From Sporosarcina sp. ANT_H38 (GTDB lineage: Bacteria > Bacillota > Bacilli > Bacillales_A > Planococcaceae), in contig NZ_VOBC01000006.1 in the NCBI RefSeq assembly GCF_008369195.1, forward strand, positions 62,001 through 126,000: DNA of 64,000 bases, in the 5' to 3' direction. The stretch's first letter is position 1. Each line of letters opens with the position of its first letter. Position numbers and translations under genes: made by a program. The notes below the pieces were generated by a model. The model was not told where the DNA came from, searched no databases, and saw only the letters and a list, made by a program, of their open reading frames with translations. Below, in pieces: positions 47,285-56,973 of this stretch.

Positions 47285-48411
47285 AGCTGGAGCACCCCAC
47301 TTTTCAATGTTGCAAACACTTGCTTCAAATCTGCGATCAAATCTTCAGCTTCTTCCACTCCGACAGAAAAACGTAAAAGTCGATCACAGACGCCACGGCG
47401 TATCCGTTCTTCACGTGGGATATCCGCGTGGGTTTGGGTTGCTGGGTAGGTAATGAAACTTTCTACACCACCTAGACTTTCTGCAAATGTTATGAGCTGT
47501 AAGTTTTCAAGGAATGGTCCGACCAATTCACTATCGTTCAGACGGAATGAAAGCATGCCGCCTTTCCCTGGATAGAGAACGTCTGTAACAAGTAATTCAT
47601 TGTTTAAATAGTTCGCGATTATTTTTGCGTTTTCATCATGCTGCTTCATTCTCAAATGCAATGTTTTCAGCCCTCTGATGATTAGCCACGAATCCGAAGG
47701 AGATAGGACTGCGCCGATAGCATTATGGTTGGCGGCTAGTTGTTCACAAAGCTTTTCGCCTTTTGCGACGACAAGTCCCGCGAGGACATCATTATGTCCG
47801 CCGATATATTTCGTTGCGCTGTGCATGACAATATCAGCACCAAGTTCAATAGGTCTCTGGAAATAGGGCGTTAAAAATGTATTGTCGACAATCAATAGTA
47901 ATTCGTGCTCCCGGGCGAGTTCTGCGTACAGACGAATATCAAATTCCTGCATGAGCGGATTCGTTGGTGTTTCGATGAAGAGTGCTTTTGTCTTCGAAGT
48001 GATCAACTTCTCGGTCTCATTTACATCGGCGAAATTCGTATAGGTTGTGCCAATTGAGTAAACGTCGGAATACTGTTCGAGCAAGCGATATGTGCCACCG
48101 TAAATATCTTCTGGAACAATCAATTCATCCCCAGGACGGAAAAGCGTTAGGATAAGCTGAATCGCCGCCATCCCCGAGCTACATGCGTAACCTGAATCCC
48201 CACCCTCTAATTTAGCAATCCCTTCTTCTAATATGGAACGGGTCGGGTTTTTCGTCCGTGTGTAGTCATAGCCGGTTGATTGACCGAGCCCTTTATGTTT
48301 GTACGCTGTTGATAAATAGATTGGCGTATTGATAGCACCTGTCCTCGGATCGCTGTTATTACCTAATTGCACTAGAATTGTATTCAAACTTTGTTTTGTC
48401 ATTGTAGTCAC
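47281..48411 (-). CDS. metI: Cystathionine gamma-synthase / O-acetylhomoserine thiolyase
   Basis: A 376-residue Cys/Met-family PLP enzyme (KNPTRSILEEGIA, HSATKYIGGHND). It joins acyl-homoserine with cysteine to make cystathionine, the step before MetC. First gene of the minus-strand operon, directly after a SAM-I riboswitch and terminator; transcription falls when SAM is high. Order metI-metC matches Bacillus. Confidence 0.9.
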   Translation of the reverse strand: MTTMTKQSLNTILVQLGNNSDPRTGAINTPIYLSTAYKHKGLGQSTGYDYTRTKNPTRSILEEGIAKLEGGDSGYACSSGMAAIQLILTLFRPGDELIVPEDIYGGTYRLLEQYSDVYSIGTTYTNFADVNETEKLITSKTKALFIETPTNPLMQEFDIRLYAELAREHELLLIVDNTFLTPYFQRPIELGADIVMHSATKYIGGHNDVLAGLVVAKGEKLCEQLAANHNAIGAVLSPSDSWLIIRGLKTLHLRMKQHDENAKIIANYLNNELLVTDVLYPGKGGMLSFRLNDSELVGPFLENLQLITFAESLGGVESFITYPATQTHADIPREERIRRGVCDRLLRFSVGVEEAEDLIADLKQVFATLKSGVLQL

Positions 48412-48428
48412 CCTTTTCTTTTTAATTG

Positions 48429-48461
48429 AAAAAGGGGACCCTCTATAAGAAGAGGGTCCCC
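48429..48461 (-). terminator. Riboswitch terminator for metI-metC
   Basis: GGGGACCCTCT pairs with AGAGGGTCCCC, followed by TTTTT on the minus strand. Confidence 0.92.
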
Positions 48462-48480
48462 GAAATATCGTAGACTATCT

Positions 48481-48584
48481 TCTTATCTTCTAGGGAAACG
48501 AACACCTAAAGGAATTAGCACCGTACCTGAACAGGCTGGTTGCTGAGACGTCATAGGGCCCTTCCCTCGGTCTCTCTTGATAAG
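48481..48584 (-). ncRNA. SAM-I (S-box) riboswitch
   Basis: Read on the minus strand: CTTATCAAGAGAGACC, GGGCCCTATGACG, TCAGCAACC, GGTGCTAATTCC and GAAGATAAGA. The same aptamer class as the one at 37213-37320, pointing the other way. Confidence 0.97.
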
Positions 48585-48663
48585 AATTAAATTATGGAAT
48601 TATGCGAAAACAACAATTTTCATTACTTTATCATGATACAGAAAATAAAACAAGAGTGAATTG

Positions 48664-49419
48664 TCAAAATCTATCTTTCAGTAGCTGCATACGTTGATTG
48701 AATAGACTGGGGTACGATAAAAACCCAAGTAATACACTTGTTACTGCGGCTGTCGTTAGTAATAGAAAGATGATGAGTAATTGGAACTGGACCGCTTGGA
48801 TGGGGTCCGCACCTGCGATGATTTGACCACTCATCATACCGGGAAGTTGAACCAAGCCCATTGTCTTCTGACTTTCGATTGTCGGAATCATACTCGCTTT
48901 GATCGCATTAATCAGTTGTCTATGAATGGCTTGCTTTGGCATACCGCCGAGTGAGAGGATGAGTTCCGTTTCATCGCGATGCGTTTCAATCTCAGCTGTG
49001 AACCGGTTAAGGAATAGGATTGATAGTACCATAGAGTTGCCAATCACCATGCCACTGATTGAAATAATATATTGTGCAGTCGGGGGAACGATTTGAAAGC
49101 CAAGCAGGATACTCTGGGTAAGTGCTACTACAAAAAGTAATGTGACTGCGATTTTCCAAGTGATTCCCTTGATGGCTTTTCCTTTCTTGCGAGCGTTTTG
49201 TGTCGCTGCTGCAATCATTAATGTGACCATTAGTAAAATATATAAAATATTTTCGGAGTCGAAGACAAATTATAGAATATATCCGACCGCGAGCAATTGG
49301 ATAATGGACCGGATTGTCGCGATGATTGTGTCTTTTTCCAAATCTAAACGTAGAGTCTTTGATAATAGTAGCGGTATGATAACAAAAATAAGTGTGATGG
49401 ATAACGTCAGATAACTCAT
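48664..49419 (-). pseudogene. fetB: FetB-type iron exporter permease, interrupted by a nonsense codon
   Basis: A UPF0014/FetB-like permease that starts at ATG 49419 (AGGAGG upstream). It reads MSYLTLSITLIF ... IQLLAVGYIL, then TAA at 49270-49272, and continues in the same frame (FVFDSENILYILLMV) to the normal end. Hydrophobic helices and the TQNARKKGK motif are intact downstream. The rest is a full-length permease of about 250 residues. A single stop makes it a pseudogene unless it is a sequencing error or is suppressed. It overlaps fetA by ATGA. Confidence 0.7.
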
Positions 49420-50146
49420 TCAACGCCTCCTTGCACAAACTGCTTTACGAATTCATTTGTTGGTGATTTCAATAAGTCACTTTCACCAGTTTCAATGACT
49501 TGACCGTTCATTAGAACCCATGTGTAATCTCCAATCGATAAGGCCTGTTTCAGATTATGTGTAATCCAGATGATCGTTGTACCATATAACTTGTTAATTT
49601 TTACGATTAATTCTTCTATTTCATGTAAAGATGTTCGGTCCAAGGCAGATGTTATTTCGTCTAGTAATAGAATTTCAGAGCGGTTAATTAGTGTGCGGGC
49701 AATTGATACTTTTTGCCGTTGACCACCGGATAAGTCGTTGGTTTTCCAGTGTAAAAATTGCTCATCCAGCCCAACGTCTTCTAAAATTTTAATGGCATCC
49801 CCTTCAGGGAGTTTTCACCTTTAAGTTCCATTGGGAGAGCTAAGTTATGATAGACGGTACCTTTAATCATTGGTGCACTTTGAAGTGCGATTCCTACGCG
49901 GCGGCGTAATTCAACGGGTTCATACGTAGAAAAAGGTTTATCATCAATGAACATATCTCCTGAAGTTGGGGAAATCAGCCCGTTACACAATTTAAGCAAC
50001 GTTGTTTTTCCTGCTCCAGAAGGGCCGACGAGTGTTGTAATTTTACCTCTCGGAAAGGAGCCTGTGATACTTTTTAAAATATGTACGTCACCAACGGAAT
50101 AATTGACGTCATGAAAATGTATAGCGGGTTCATAAAAATTAGACAT
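49416..50146 (-). pseudogene. fetA: FetA-type iron exporter ATPase, frameshifted
   Basis: An ABC ATPase in two frames. The first part (from ATG 50146, TAGGAG upstream) contains Walker [12 protein letters not shown] and ends early near 49781. A one-base shift around 49803, in a CCC/GGGG stretch, continues [17 protein letters not shown], signature LSGGQRQK, Walker B ILLLDEITSALD and the H-loop to a stop at 49416. It pairs with fetB. The presence of all motifs across the shift suggests a recent loss or an assembly error. Confidence 0.7.
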
Positions 50147-50170
50147 TACATTCTCTCCTAAAGTTCGTTA

Positions 50171-51082
50171 TTAGTACAAAAATCGCCACAAGTAAAATGT
50201 CGCATAGGCTTCCCAGTTCTTCCAAGGTGCAGCTAACTTCAAAATTTCTTCTTTCGTCGGCTTTTCTTCTGCTTCTGTCAAATGTTTGATGGCGTTATGA
50301 AGTCCGACGTCAGCAATTGGAAATGCATTTGGGAACCGCAAACACCGCATTAAGACATAGTTTGCGGTCCAAGGCCCGACTCCACGAATTTTGACGAGCA
50401 TTTTTTCTGCTTGTTTAAAATCTCCAGTTCCAAATACCTGAGCTTTGGATAAGCTTCCATCTGTGATAAGCTGTGCAACCCCAATCAGATACTCGCATTT
50501 TTTAACGGTCATTTTTAATGCCGATAAATCCTCGACTGTAAGCTTCGCAATATCCTCTGGATCAGGGAACAGCCAGTATGACTGACCATCCCATTCTATC
50601 GAACTGCCGAATGTCTCTACAAAGCGCCTTTTCAACGTATATGCATATGTCAGATTGATTTGCTGTCCGAGTATTCCCCAACAAAGCGCTTCAAACAGGT
50701 CAGGGATGCCGATGTTTCGCAAACCATAAAACTCATTTACTGCTTGTTTGAGTAGTGGATCCTGCTCTGCCATCCTATAAAAGGGTTTTAAATCGGTATT
50801 GAGATCAAACCAATCCTGTACATAATGGATGACTTTATCACGGACACTTTCGCTAGACGGTGCATATGTTTCTATAAACCGAATTAGAAGTTTACCCTCT
50901 ATATTTTCGCTGACTTCGACTAATAGAATTTCATTCGCCACTGGAATGGCCTTGATCACTTTACCGTCACGGATTTCAAACATACACTCATTGGTAGACC
51001 TGGACATATAGCTAATATTTTCTTTGAAATTGAACTCTTGCGGAACAGCTATAATCAAACGATCTTGTTGATTAACTAGCAT
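50171..51082 (-). CDS. alkA: DNA-3-methyladenine glycosylase (AlkA/YfjP type)
   Basis: A 303-residue HhH-GPD base-excision glycosylase. The hairpin and catalytic region are seen: LLKQAVNEFYGLRN-like start, GILGQQINLTYA, KIRGVGPWTANYVLMR, and D in IADVGL as the catalytic aspartate. It removes alkylated purines. GAGGAG precedes the ATG. It is divergent from adaA-ogt, so the alkylation-repair set shares one regulatory region. Confidence 0.88.
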   Translation of the reverse strand: MLVNQQDRLIIAVPQEFNFKENISYMSRSTNECMFEIRDGKVIKAIPVANEILLVEVSENIEGKLLIRFIETYAPSSESVRDKVIHYVQDWFDLNTDLKPFYRMAEQDPLLKQAVNEFYGLRNIGIPDLFEALCWGILGQQINLTYAYTLKRRFVETFGSSIEWDGQSYWLFPDPEDIAKLTVEDLSALKMTVKKCEYLIGVAQLITDGSLSKAQVFGTGDFKQAEKMLVKIRGVGPWTANYVLMRCLRFPNAFPIADVGLHNAIKHLTEAEEKPTKEEILKLAAPWKNWEAYATFYLWRFLY

Positions 51083-51306
51083 TATAAAAAACTCCTCTAC
51101 ATTTTACCTATATTGAACATATGAATACTTATATAAACTGAGTGAATCTTACCCCTAGCGCCGTAGCGAATTCAGGGGAATTCTATATGTTTAGTTGTAC
51201 CATAATTCCTGTTGTAAAAGTTTCGCTATCTTGCTATTACGTCCTAAAAAGTATTTATTTTGGAAGTAGAGGGGGTATACTTAATGTAAGAAGAAGAGGT
51301 GATTCC

Positions 51307-51885
51307 GTGAGTAGTCATCAACAATTTGGGCAAATCACTGATGAACAATGGGAAGCAATCACGCATAATGATGCAAGGTTTGATGAAATCTTCATCTATG
51401 CTGTAAAATCGACAGGTATTTTTTGCCGACCATCTTGCAAATCAAGAGACCCGAAAAAAGAAAATGTCCATATTTTCAATAATGCAACGGAAGCGATAGC
51501 GGACGGATTCCGGCCTTGCAAACGCTGCAAGCCGGGCGGACTGCGTTTACCTGATGAAGAATGGGCTTTTCTAATCGGAGAATATATAGACGAGCATTTT
51601 CGTGAGCCATTGACGTTAGAAATATTGGCAGACATGTGCCACGGAAGTCCTTATCACCTACAACGCACATTTAAAAGAATTATAGGGCTGACACCTGTTG
51701 AATATATCCAAAAGGTCAGGATAACGAAAGCAATGTATGAACTAACAGTTACTGATAAATCTGTTTCGGAAATAGGACAAAGTGTGGGGCTTTCGAATCT
51801 GTCCTATTTCATCACGCTATTTAAAATGAAAACTGGACAAACACCAAAACAATATCGGAAAACGAGTAATGGAGGGGCAGATTAA
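51307..51885 (+). CDS. adaA: AdaA methylphosphotriester methyltransferase and regulator
   Basis: A 192-residue Ada N-terminal/AraC protein. Cysteines FCRPSCKSR and PCKRCKP form the zinc site whose first cysteine accepts methyl from DNA phosphotriesters. AraC helix-turn-helix follows (TLEILADMCHGSPYHLQRTFK). It activates repair genes when methylated. Start GTG 51307 has GAGGTG upstream; the longer frame to 51142 is leader sequence. Its stop overlaps ogt (TAATG). Confidence 0.9.
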   Translation: MSSHQQFGQITDEQWEAITHNDARFDEIFIYAVKSTGIFCRPSCKSRDPKKENVHIFNNATEAIADGFRPCKRCKPGGLRLPDEEWAFLIGEYIDEHFREPLTLEILADMCHGSPYHLQRTFKRIIGLTPVEYIQKVRITKAMYELTVTDKSVSEIGQSVGLSNLSYFITLFKMKTGQTPKQYRKTSNGGAD

Positions 51886-52397
51886 TGGAGAAGACTAGTA
51901 AAAACAATGTGTATTGGACATTGCTTAATCACTCACACTGGAATATGTATATAGCTGCGACAACAGAGGGGCTTTGTTTTATCGGGACCCCGAATGCGCC
52001 ATTCGAAGAACTAGTAGTGTGGGTGAAAAAAAGGCTTCCAAGTCATATGCTAATGGAAGAACCGGACATTCTGCAGCCGCACGCTGTCGAGTTGGTCGAT
52101 TATTTAAAAGAGCAGCGTAGGGATTTCATATTACCAATCGATCTTCACGGTACTCCTTTTCAACAAATTGTCTGGAAGGCATTGCAAGAAATTCCATATG
52201 GACAGACTGTTTCCTATTCGGATATTGCCAAACGGATTGAAAAACCGAATGCTGTACGAGCCGTCGGAACCGCTATTGGTGCTAATCCTGTCTTGATTGT
52301 TGTTCCCTGCCATCGTGTCATTGCGAAAAATGGTAAGTTGGGTGGATTCCGAGCTGGTTTGGAGATGAAAGTGCAACTTCTAGAACTGGAAGGATAG
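51885..52397 (+). CDS. ogt: O6-methylguanine-DNA methyltransferase (AdaB/Ogt)
   Basis: A 170-residue suicide repair enzyme. The active cysteine is in VPCHRV; IPYGQTVSYSDIA and NAVRAVGTAIGANP form the DNA-binding region. It reverses O6-methylguanine. Starts within the adaA stop (TAATG), so both are coupled. A strong bidirectional terminator follows. Confidence 0.93.
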   Translation: MEKTSKNNVYWTLLNHSHWNMYIAATTEGLCFIGTPNAPFEELVVWVKKRLPSHMLMEEPDILQPHAVELVDYLKEQRRDFILPIDLHGTPFQQIVWKALQEIPYGQTVSYSDIAKRIEKPNAVRAVGTAIGANPVLIVVPCHRVIAKNGKLGGFRAGLEMKVQLLELEG

Positions 52398-52410
52398 TGC
52401 ATTGAAATGA

Positions 52411-52449
52411 AAAAAGACAAGGGAGAAGTAAATCTCACCTTGTCTTTTT
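52411..52449. terminator. Bidirectional terminator between ogt and the AI-2E gene
   Basis: AAAAAGACAAGG pairs with CCTTGTCTTTTT. It overlaps the end of the opposing AI-2E gene. Confidence 0.9.
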
Positions 52450-53478
52450 GCTTTTTAGAGTAGGTATGGAATTAACGGGTTCTTTATTTGTTACATCCAG
52501 TACATCAAGTAGGAAAACAAACACAGGAATACCGATAATGAGACCCCATACGCCAAAGAAGTTTTGCGAGAAAATAAGCACGATAAACGTGTAGAAAACA
52601 GGTAAATCTGTTTTTGAAGACATTAGTTTCGGATTTAAAATATAGGCTTCAACGCCATGAATAATCATGACTGCAATAATCACGTAGACAACTTTCAGGA
52701 ATCCTCCGATTGTGAAAGCAATTATCGTCAGAGGAACAAGTGAAATGATGACTCCGGCAACTGGAATGAGCCCTAAAAAGAAAATCATAATTGCCAACCC
52801 GATTATTTGGGGGAATCCGAGTATGATCAATACGATCACGGACAAGATTGTATTAACAATTGCAATGATAAATTGAGCTTCAATCACTTTTCCGAACGTT
52901 CTTGTGAATTTTTTGCCAAAGAACTCAATTTCGAAGTAAAAAGGAGCAATCTTACTTTCTTTAAATTTGTTTGTAAATTCTATTAAACGAGGTTTTTCTA
53001 GTAGGAAAAATAAACTTAATACTAGGGCAAGCAGTACTTGAATGCTGGTTTTACTAATATCAGAGAAATATTTCAACAAAAATGAAAAACCATTTTCCAA
53101 ATAGGCTGCAATTTGATTGCTAGAGATGATGGATTCTATGTAAGTGAGGAGTACATTGTCATGTGGCGCAGCATAGAAGTTCGTAACTCTTACAATAATT
53201 TGACTGATTTCCATAGTGATTATTGGTAAATATTTTGCAACACCAACTGTCAGTACGGCTACAATCAGTGTATACAGCAGAATGACCAGTAGTTTGCGGT
53301 TAATCCTCACACGCTTTACGGTGAATTCAACAAGTCGATCCAGCAAGAAAGCGAAAATGAAGGTAAGCAAAATAATATTTATCATACTTTTGACACTGTA
53401 CAGAATTAAAATAATTAAAGCGAATATCAGAATACGCCGTGGTCCCTTTTTCTCGAAAATGTCTAATAACCCATTCAT
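52435..53478 (-). CDS. AI-2E (PerM/TqsA) family transporter
   Basis: A 347-residue membrane protein with about 8 helices. The family motif FFLGLIPVAGVIISLVPL and the conserved LLDVLDVTNK tail support the AI-2E/YtvI-type family, whose members export autoinducer-2 or ions. Substrate unknown. A single minus-strand gene that ends inside the bidirectional terminator. Confidence 0.85.
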   Translation of the reverse strand: MNGLLDIFEKKGPRRILIFALIILILYSVKSMINIILLTFIFAFLLDRLVEFTVKRVRINRKLLVILLYTLIVAVLTVGVAKYLPIITMEISQIIVRVTNFYAAPHDNVLLTYIESIISSNQIAAYLENGFSFLLKYFSDISKTSIQVLLALVLSLFFLLEKPRLIEFTNKFKESKIAPFYFEIEFFGKKFTRTFGKVIEAQFIIAIVNTILSVIVLIILGFPQIIGLAIMIFFLGLIPVAGVIISLVPLTIIAFTIGGFLKVVYVIIAVMIIHGVEAYILNPKLMSSKTDLPVFYTFIVLIFSQNFFGVWGLIIGIPVFVFLLDVLDVTNKEPVNSIPTLKSKKTR

Positions 53479-53646
53479 ATGACTTTAGCTCCTCCATAAA
53501 TAATTAAAAGTGAAAATGAGAAATGAGACCTTTCATTGTTAGCGATGGCAGTGAAAAAGGAGTTATAAACCGTAAAAGGTCACATCTCCTCCTCTTATGT
53601 TTAATTATATGATAGATATTGCAATAAATGAAGTTTGAAACATATT

Positions 53647-55386
53647 TTAGTTAGTAGGAATTGCTACCCAATGTCCGTTAGAAACCTCGATTAACTCAGA
53701 TTGCGATAGCTGATATTTGTCTTCCTCGATTTGTTCTTCCATAAGTGTTCTTTTTTTCTTCGATTCTATTTTTGGGTCAGGAATTGGAATCGCTGAGAGT
53801 AACGATTTTGTATAGGGATGCAATGGATTAGAGTAGAGCTCTTCGCTTTCGGCAAGCTCAACGATTCTCCCTGCATACATAACTGCAACCCGGTCACTAA
53901 TATGCTTAACCATAGATAAGTCGTGCGCAATGAACAGGTAGGTGAGTCCGAGACGATGTTGAAGATCTTCCAATAAGTCTACGATTTGCGACTGGATAGA
54001 AACATCGAGTGCTGATAATGGTTCGTCGCAAACGATGAAGTCAGGTTCTACGGCCAGTGCACGCGCAATACCGATTCTCTGGCGCTGTCCCCCGGAAAAT
54101 TCATGTGGATAGCGCATTGCATGGGCTGGTTCTAGTCCAACCATAACAAGCAATTCTTCAACCCTCTTTTTTCGTTCCTCTTTGTTTTTACTCAACCGAT
54201 GGATGTCTATTGCCTGACCGATAATATCAAGCACTTTGAAACGCGGATTAAGTGAAGAATACGGATCTTGGAAGATCATCTGCATATGACGCCGCATCGT
54301 TTTCATTTCATTTTTCGAAAGCCGGTTGATGGCCATCCCTTGATATAAAACATCGCCGTCCGTTGGTTCATGGAGTCGTAAAATGGCGCGGCCGGTCGTC
54401 GACTTACCTGACCCTGACTCACCAACGAGTCCGAGCGTCTCTCCAGGTTTAATATGGAAGCTGATATCGTCCACGGCCTTTACTACATTGCCTTTCCCAA
54501 CATCAAAATGCTGCTGCAGTGATTTCACCTCTAGCAGGGGTTTCCCATTTTCAATACCAATGGTACGTAAAGGAGTGCGTTTCGGCTTCTTTTTCTCGTC
54601 AAGCCGTGGAAGTGCATTGAGCAGTTTCTTCGTATAGGAATGTTTTGGACTTTCAAAAATTTCTTCCGTTGTTCCGGTCTCCACAATTTCACCGTCTTTC
54701 ATGACGACAACGCGATCGCACATGCCGGCAACAACACCAAGGTCATGGGTAATCAGTATGATGGAGGTTCCAAAACGCTCCTGCATATCTTTCATTAAAT
54801 TTAAGATTTGGGCTTGTATTGTCACATCAAGTGCTGTCGTTGGTTCATCCGCAATCAGTAGGGACGGACGGCAAGCAAGTGCAATTGCAATCATAACGCG
54901 TTGTCGCATTCCACCTGAAAATTCGTGTGGATATTGGCTGAAACGCGCGTCACTATTACGGATACCTACAAGCTTAAGCAGTTCAATGGTGCGGTTTTTC
55001 GCATCCCTTTTAGATAAGTTCTGATGTTTGATTAAACTTTCAGCTATTTGCTTGCCGATTTGGATTGTTGGATTTAAAGAAGTCATCGGATCTTGGAAAA
55101 TCATGCTTATATCGCGACCACGGATACTCTCCATCTCTTTTTCCGTTTTATGAACAAGATTTTCACCTTGAAATTCAATTACTCCATCTTTTAGATAAGA
55201 AGGCGGAGAGGGGAGAAGACGCATGATTGAGCGGGCTGTCACGCTTTTTCCACTTCCAGATTCACCTACAATTCCAAGCGTTTCACCTTTCTTCACTTCA
55301 AAACTCACACCGCGGACTGCTTCAAATTCCTTGTCGTGGCTCAAAAACGAGACACGTAGATCACTTACTCTTAAAACTGTTTCCAC
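53647..55386 (-). CDS. Fused dipeptide-type ABC transporter ATPase (DppD-DppF-like)
   Basis: About 579 residues: two OppD/OppF-type ATPase domains in one chain. Each half has Walker A (GESGSGKS twice), signature (FSGGMRQR and FSGGQRQR), and Walker B ([12 protein letters not shown] and [12 protein letters not shown]). C-terminal oligopeptide extension is present. Such fusions power peptide or nickel transporters. It is divergent from the two permeases and the binding protein that begin at 55515. GTG 55386 is preferred over upstream GTG/TTG codons, because the latter overlap the ribosome site; certainty is low. Confidence 0.9.
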   Translation of the reverse strand: METVLRVSDLRVSFLSHDKEFEAVRGVSFEVKKGETLGIVGESGSGKSVTARSIMRLLPSPPSYLKDGVIEFQGENLVHKTEKEMESIRGRDISMIFQDPMTSLNPTIQIGKQIAESLIKHQNLSKRDAKNRTIELLKLVGIRNSDARFSQYPHEFSGGMRQRVMIAIALACRPSLLIADEPTTALDVTIQAQILNLMKDMQERFGTSIILITHDLGVVAGMCDRVVVMKDGEIVETGTTEEIFESPKHSYTKKLLNALPRLDEKKKPKRTPLRTIGIENGKPLLEVKSLQQHFDVGKGNVVKAVDDISFHIKPGETLGLVGESGSGKSTTGRAILRLHEPTDGDVLYQGMAINRLSKNEMKTMRRHMQMIFQDPYSSLNPRFKVLDIIGQAIDIHRLSKNKEERKKRVEELLVMVGLEPAHAMRYPHEFSGGQRQRIGIARALAVEPDFIVCDEPLSALDVSIQSQIVDLLEDLQHRLGLTYLFIAHDLSMVKHISDRVAVMYAGRIVELAESEELYSNPLHPYTKSLLSAIPIPDPKIESKKKRTLMEEQIEEDKYQLSQSELIEVSNGHWVAIPTN

Positions 55387-55514
55387 CAACAACACCTACC
55401 TACTATTTAGATTTTGGAGTTAATTAAAAATTACGTTGACTTAGACAATTGCTGAATCTATACTTTACTATACCGATATGAATTAAACAATATCGAAAGG
55501 GAGGAACCGTTTTA

Positions 55515-56960
55515 ATGGGAGTTAATAAAGAGGTGACACCCTATTTTAGGCTATCGGATGTCCTTCAATATACGTTTAGTAAAATGGAAAGGCGGCCGAC
55601 TTATAAGTATTGGCTTCTAATTTTAGGTTTACCTGTTCATCTTGTTGTATTGCTATTCTATCTGTCGAAGAGAAAAGATGATAAGTACTCTTCAATTTAT
55701 GAAGAGGTAAAGGAATCTTTGACTGTATCAGGATATAAAGAGGAATTGGAGCATGATTTTAAAGAACAAATACTACGGCAACAATCGTTCTTCAATAAAG
55801 AAATAAATGGGCAGGAAATAGATGGCGAAGTGGAAAAGCTTTCCGAAGAACAATTTAGAAAAATGCTAACGAAAAAGACAAATCAGTTAGCGAATCAGAA
55901 AGGCATTCAACAAGTTACGTATTCAACTTACTTTCTATCATTGCTTGGAAAACCGTTGTTCTTGCTAGCCTCATTCCTTCCAGGCATTTTTATGTATCTA
56001 CTTATACTTTTGTTTAGCAATCCGTACGTCAAATTTATAGTTGAACGATTGATTATGAGCATATTCGTTATAGCAGGAGTTTCGGTTCTAGTGTTCACGA
56101 TACTTTACTTATCACCATTTGATCCTGCCGCGAATATTCTTGGTGAGGCGGCAACAAAAGAACAGATTGCCTCATTCAATCAATTGCATGGCTTGGATTT
56201 ATCGTATCTTTCACAATTATGGAATGCGTTAAAAGGTATCGTAACGTTTGATTTAGGAACTTCCTATGCCGGTAATGAGGACGTCGCAGCAAGTATCGCG
56301 AATAAATTCCCAATCACATTGACGATTGCGGTCTTATCATTACTGATGGCAGTTGTTATCGCCATCCCTGTAGGCATCATTTCTGCGACAAGGCCGAATT
56401 CATTTCTGGACTATTCGTTTATGTTTGTTGCATTAATTGGATTATCAATCCCGAACTTTTGGCAAGGGCTACTATTTATTTTGAACTTTTCTATTAAACT
56501 ACAATGGTTACCCGCCACATATAGTCCTCAAAACTGGCTGTCTATCATTATGCCGGTGGTCGTACTGGGAACTGCTTTGACTGCATCTGTTGCGAGGATG
56601 ACACGTTCGTCGATGTTGGAAATCATCAATGAGGACTACATCATCACCGCAAAAGCGAAAGGGCTCAATCGACTTCAAGTTCTATGGAAACATGCGGTAG
56701 GCAATGCAATGATACCAATTATTACAGTCATTGGTCTGCTATTCGGGGGAATGCTCGGAGGTGCTGCGGTAACTGAGAAGGTATTTAACATTAGTGGGAT
56801 CGGAAGTTACATAGTAGATAAGCAGTTCATTCCCGATATACCTGCCATTATGGGTGGGGTTATCTATATTGCAATAACGATTTCATTAGTTAATGTGCTC
56901 ATCGACATTTTGTATGCGTTTTTCGATCCTCGCATTCGTTCGAAGATGAAGCAATCGTAG
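55515..56960 (+). CDS. Dipeptide-type ABC permease (DppB-like) with long N-terminal extension
   Basis: A 481-residue permease. The last 310 residues are a normal OppB/DppB core (EALKGIVTFDLGTSYAG... and the EAA loop ITAKAKGLNRLQVLWKHAVGNA). The first 170 residues are extra: one membrane helix (about 30-50), a charged helical section, then another helix (about 140-165) before the usual first helix. The extension has no domain I recognise. GGGAGG precedes the ATG. First gene of a three-gene operon with the DppC-like permease and the permuted binding protein. Confidence 0.88.
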   Translation: MGVNKEVTPYFRLSDVLQYTFSKMERRPTYKYWLLILGLPVHLVVLLFYLSKRKDDKYSSIYEEVKESLTVSGYKEELEHDFKEQILRQQSFFNKEINGQEIDGEVEKLSEEQFRKMLTKKTNQLANQKGIQQVTYSTYFLSLLGKPLFLLASFLPGIFMYLLILLFSNPYVKFIVERLIMSIFVIAGVSVLVFTILYLSPFDPAANILGEAATKEQIASFNQLHGLDLSYLSQLWNALKGIVTFDLGTSYAGNEDVAASIANKFPITLTIAVLSLLMAVVIAIPVGIISATRPNSFLDYSFMFVALIGLSIPNFWQGLLFILNFSIKLQWLPATYSPQNWLSIIMPVVVLGTALTASVARMTRSSMLEIINEDYIITAKAKGLNRLQVLWKHAVGNAMIPIITVIGLLFGGMLGGAAVTEKVFNISGIGSYIVDKQFIPDIPAIMGGVIYIAITISLVNVLIDILYAFFDPRIRSKMKQS

Positions 56961-56973
56961 AGCGGGAGAAGGT

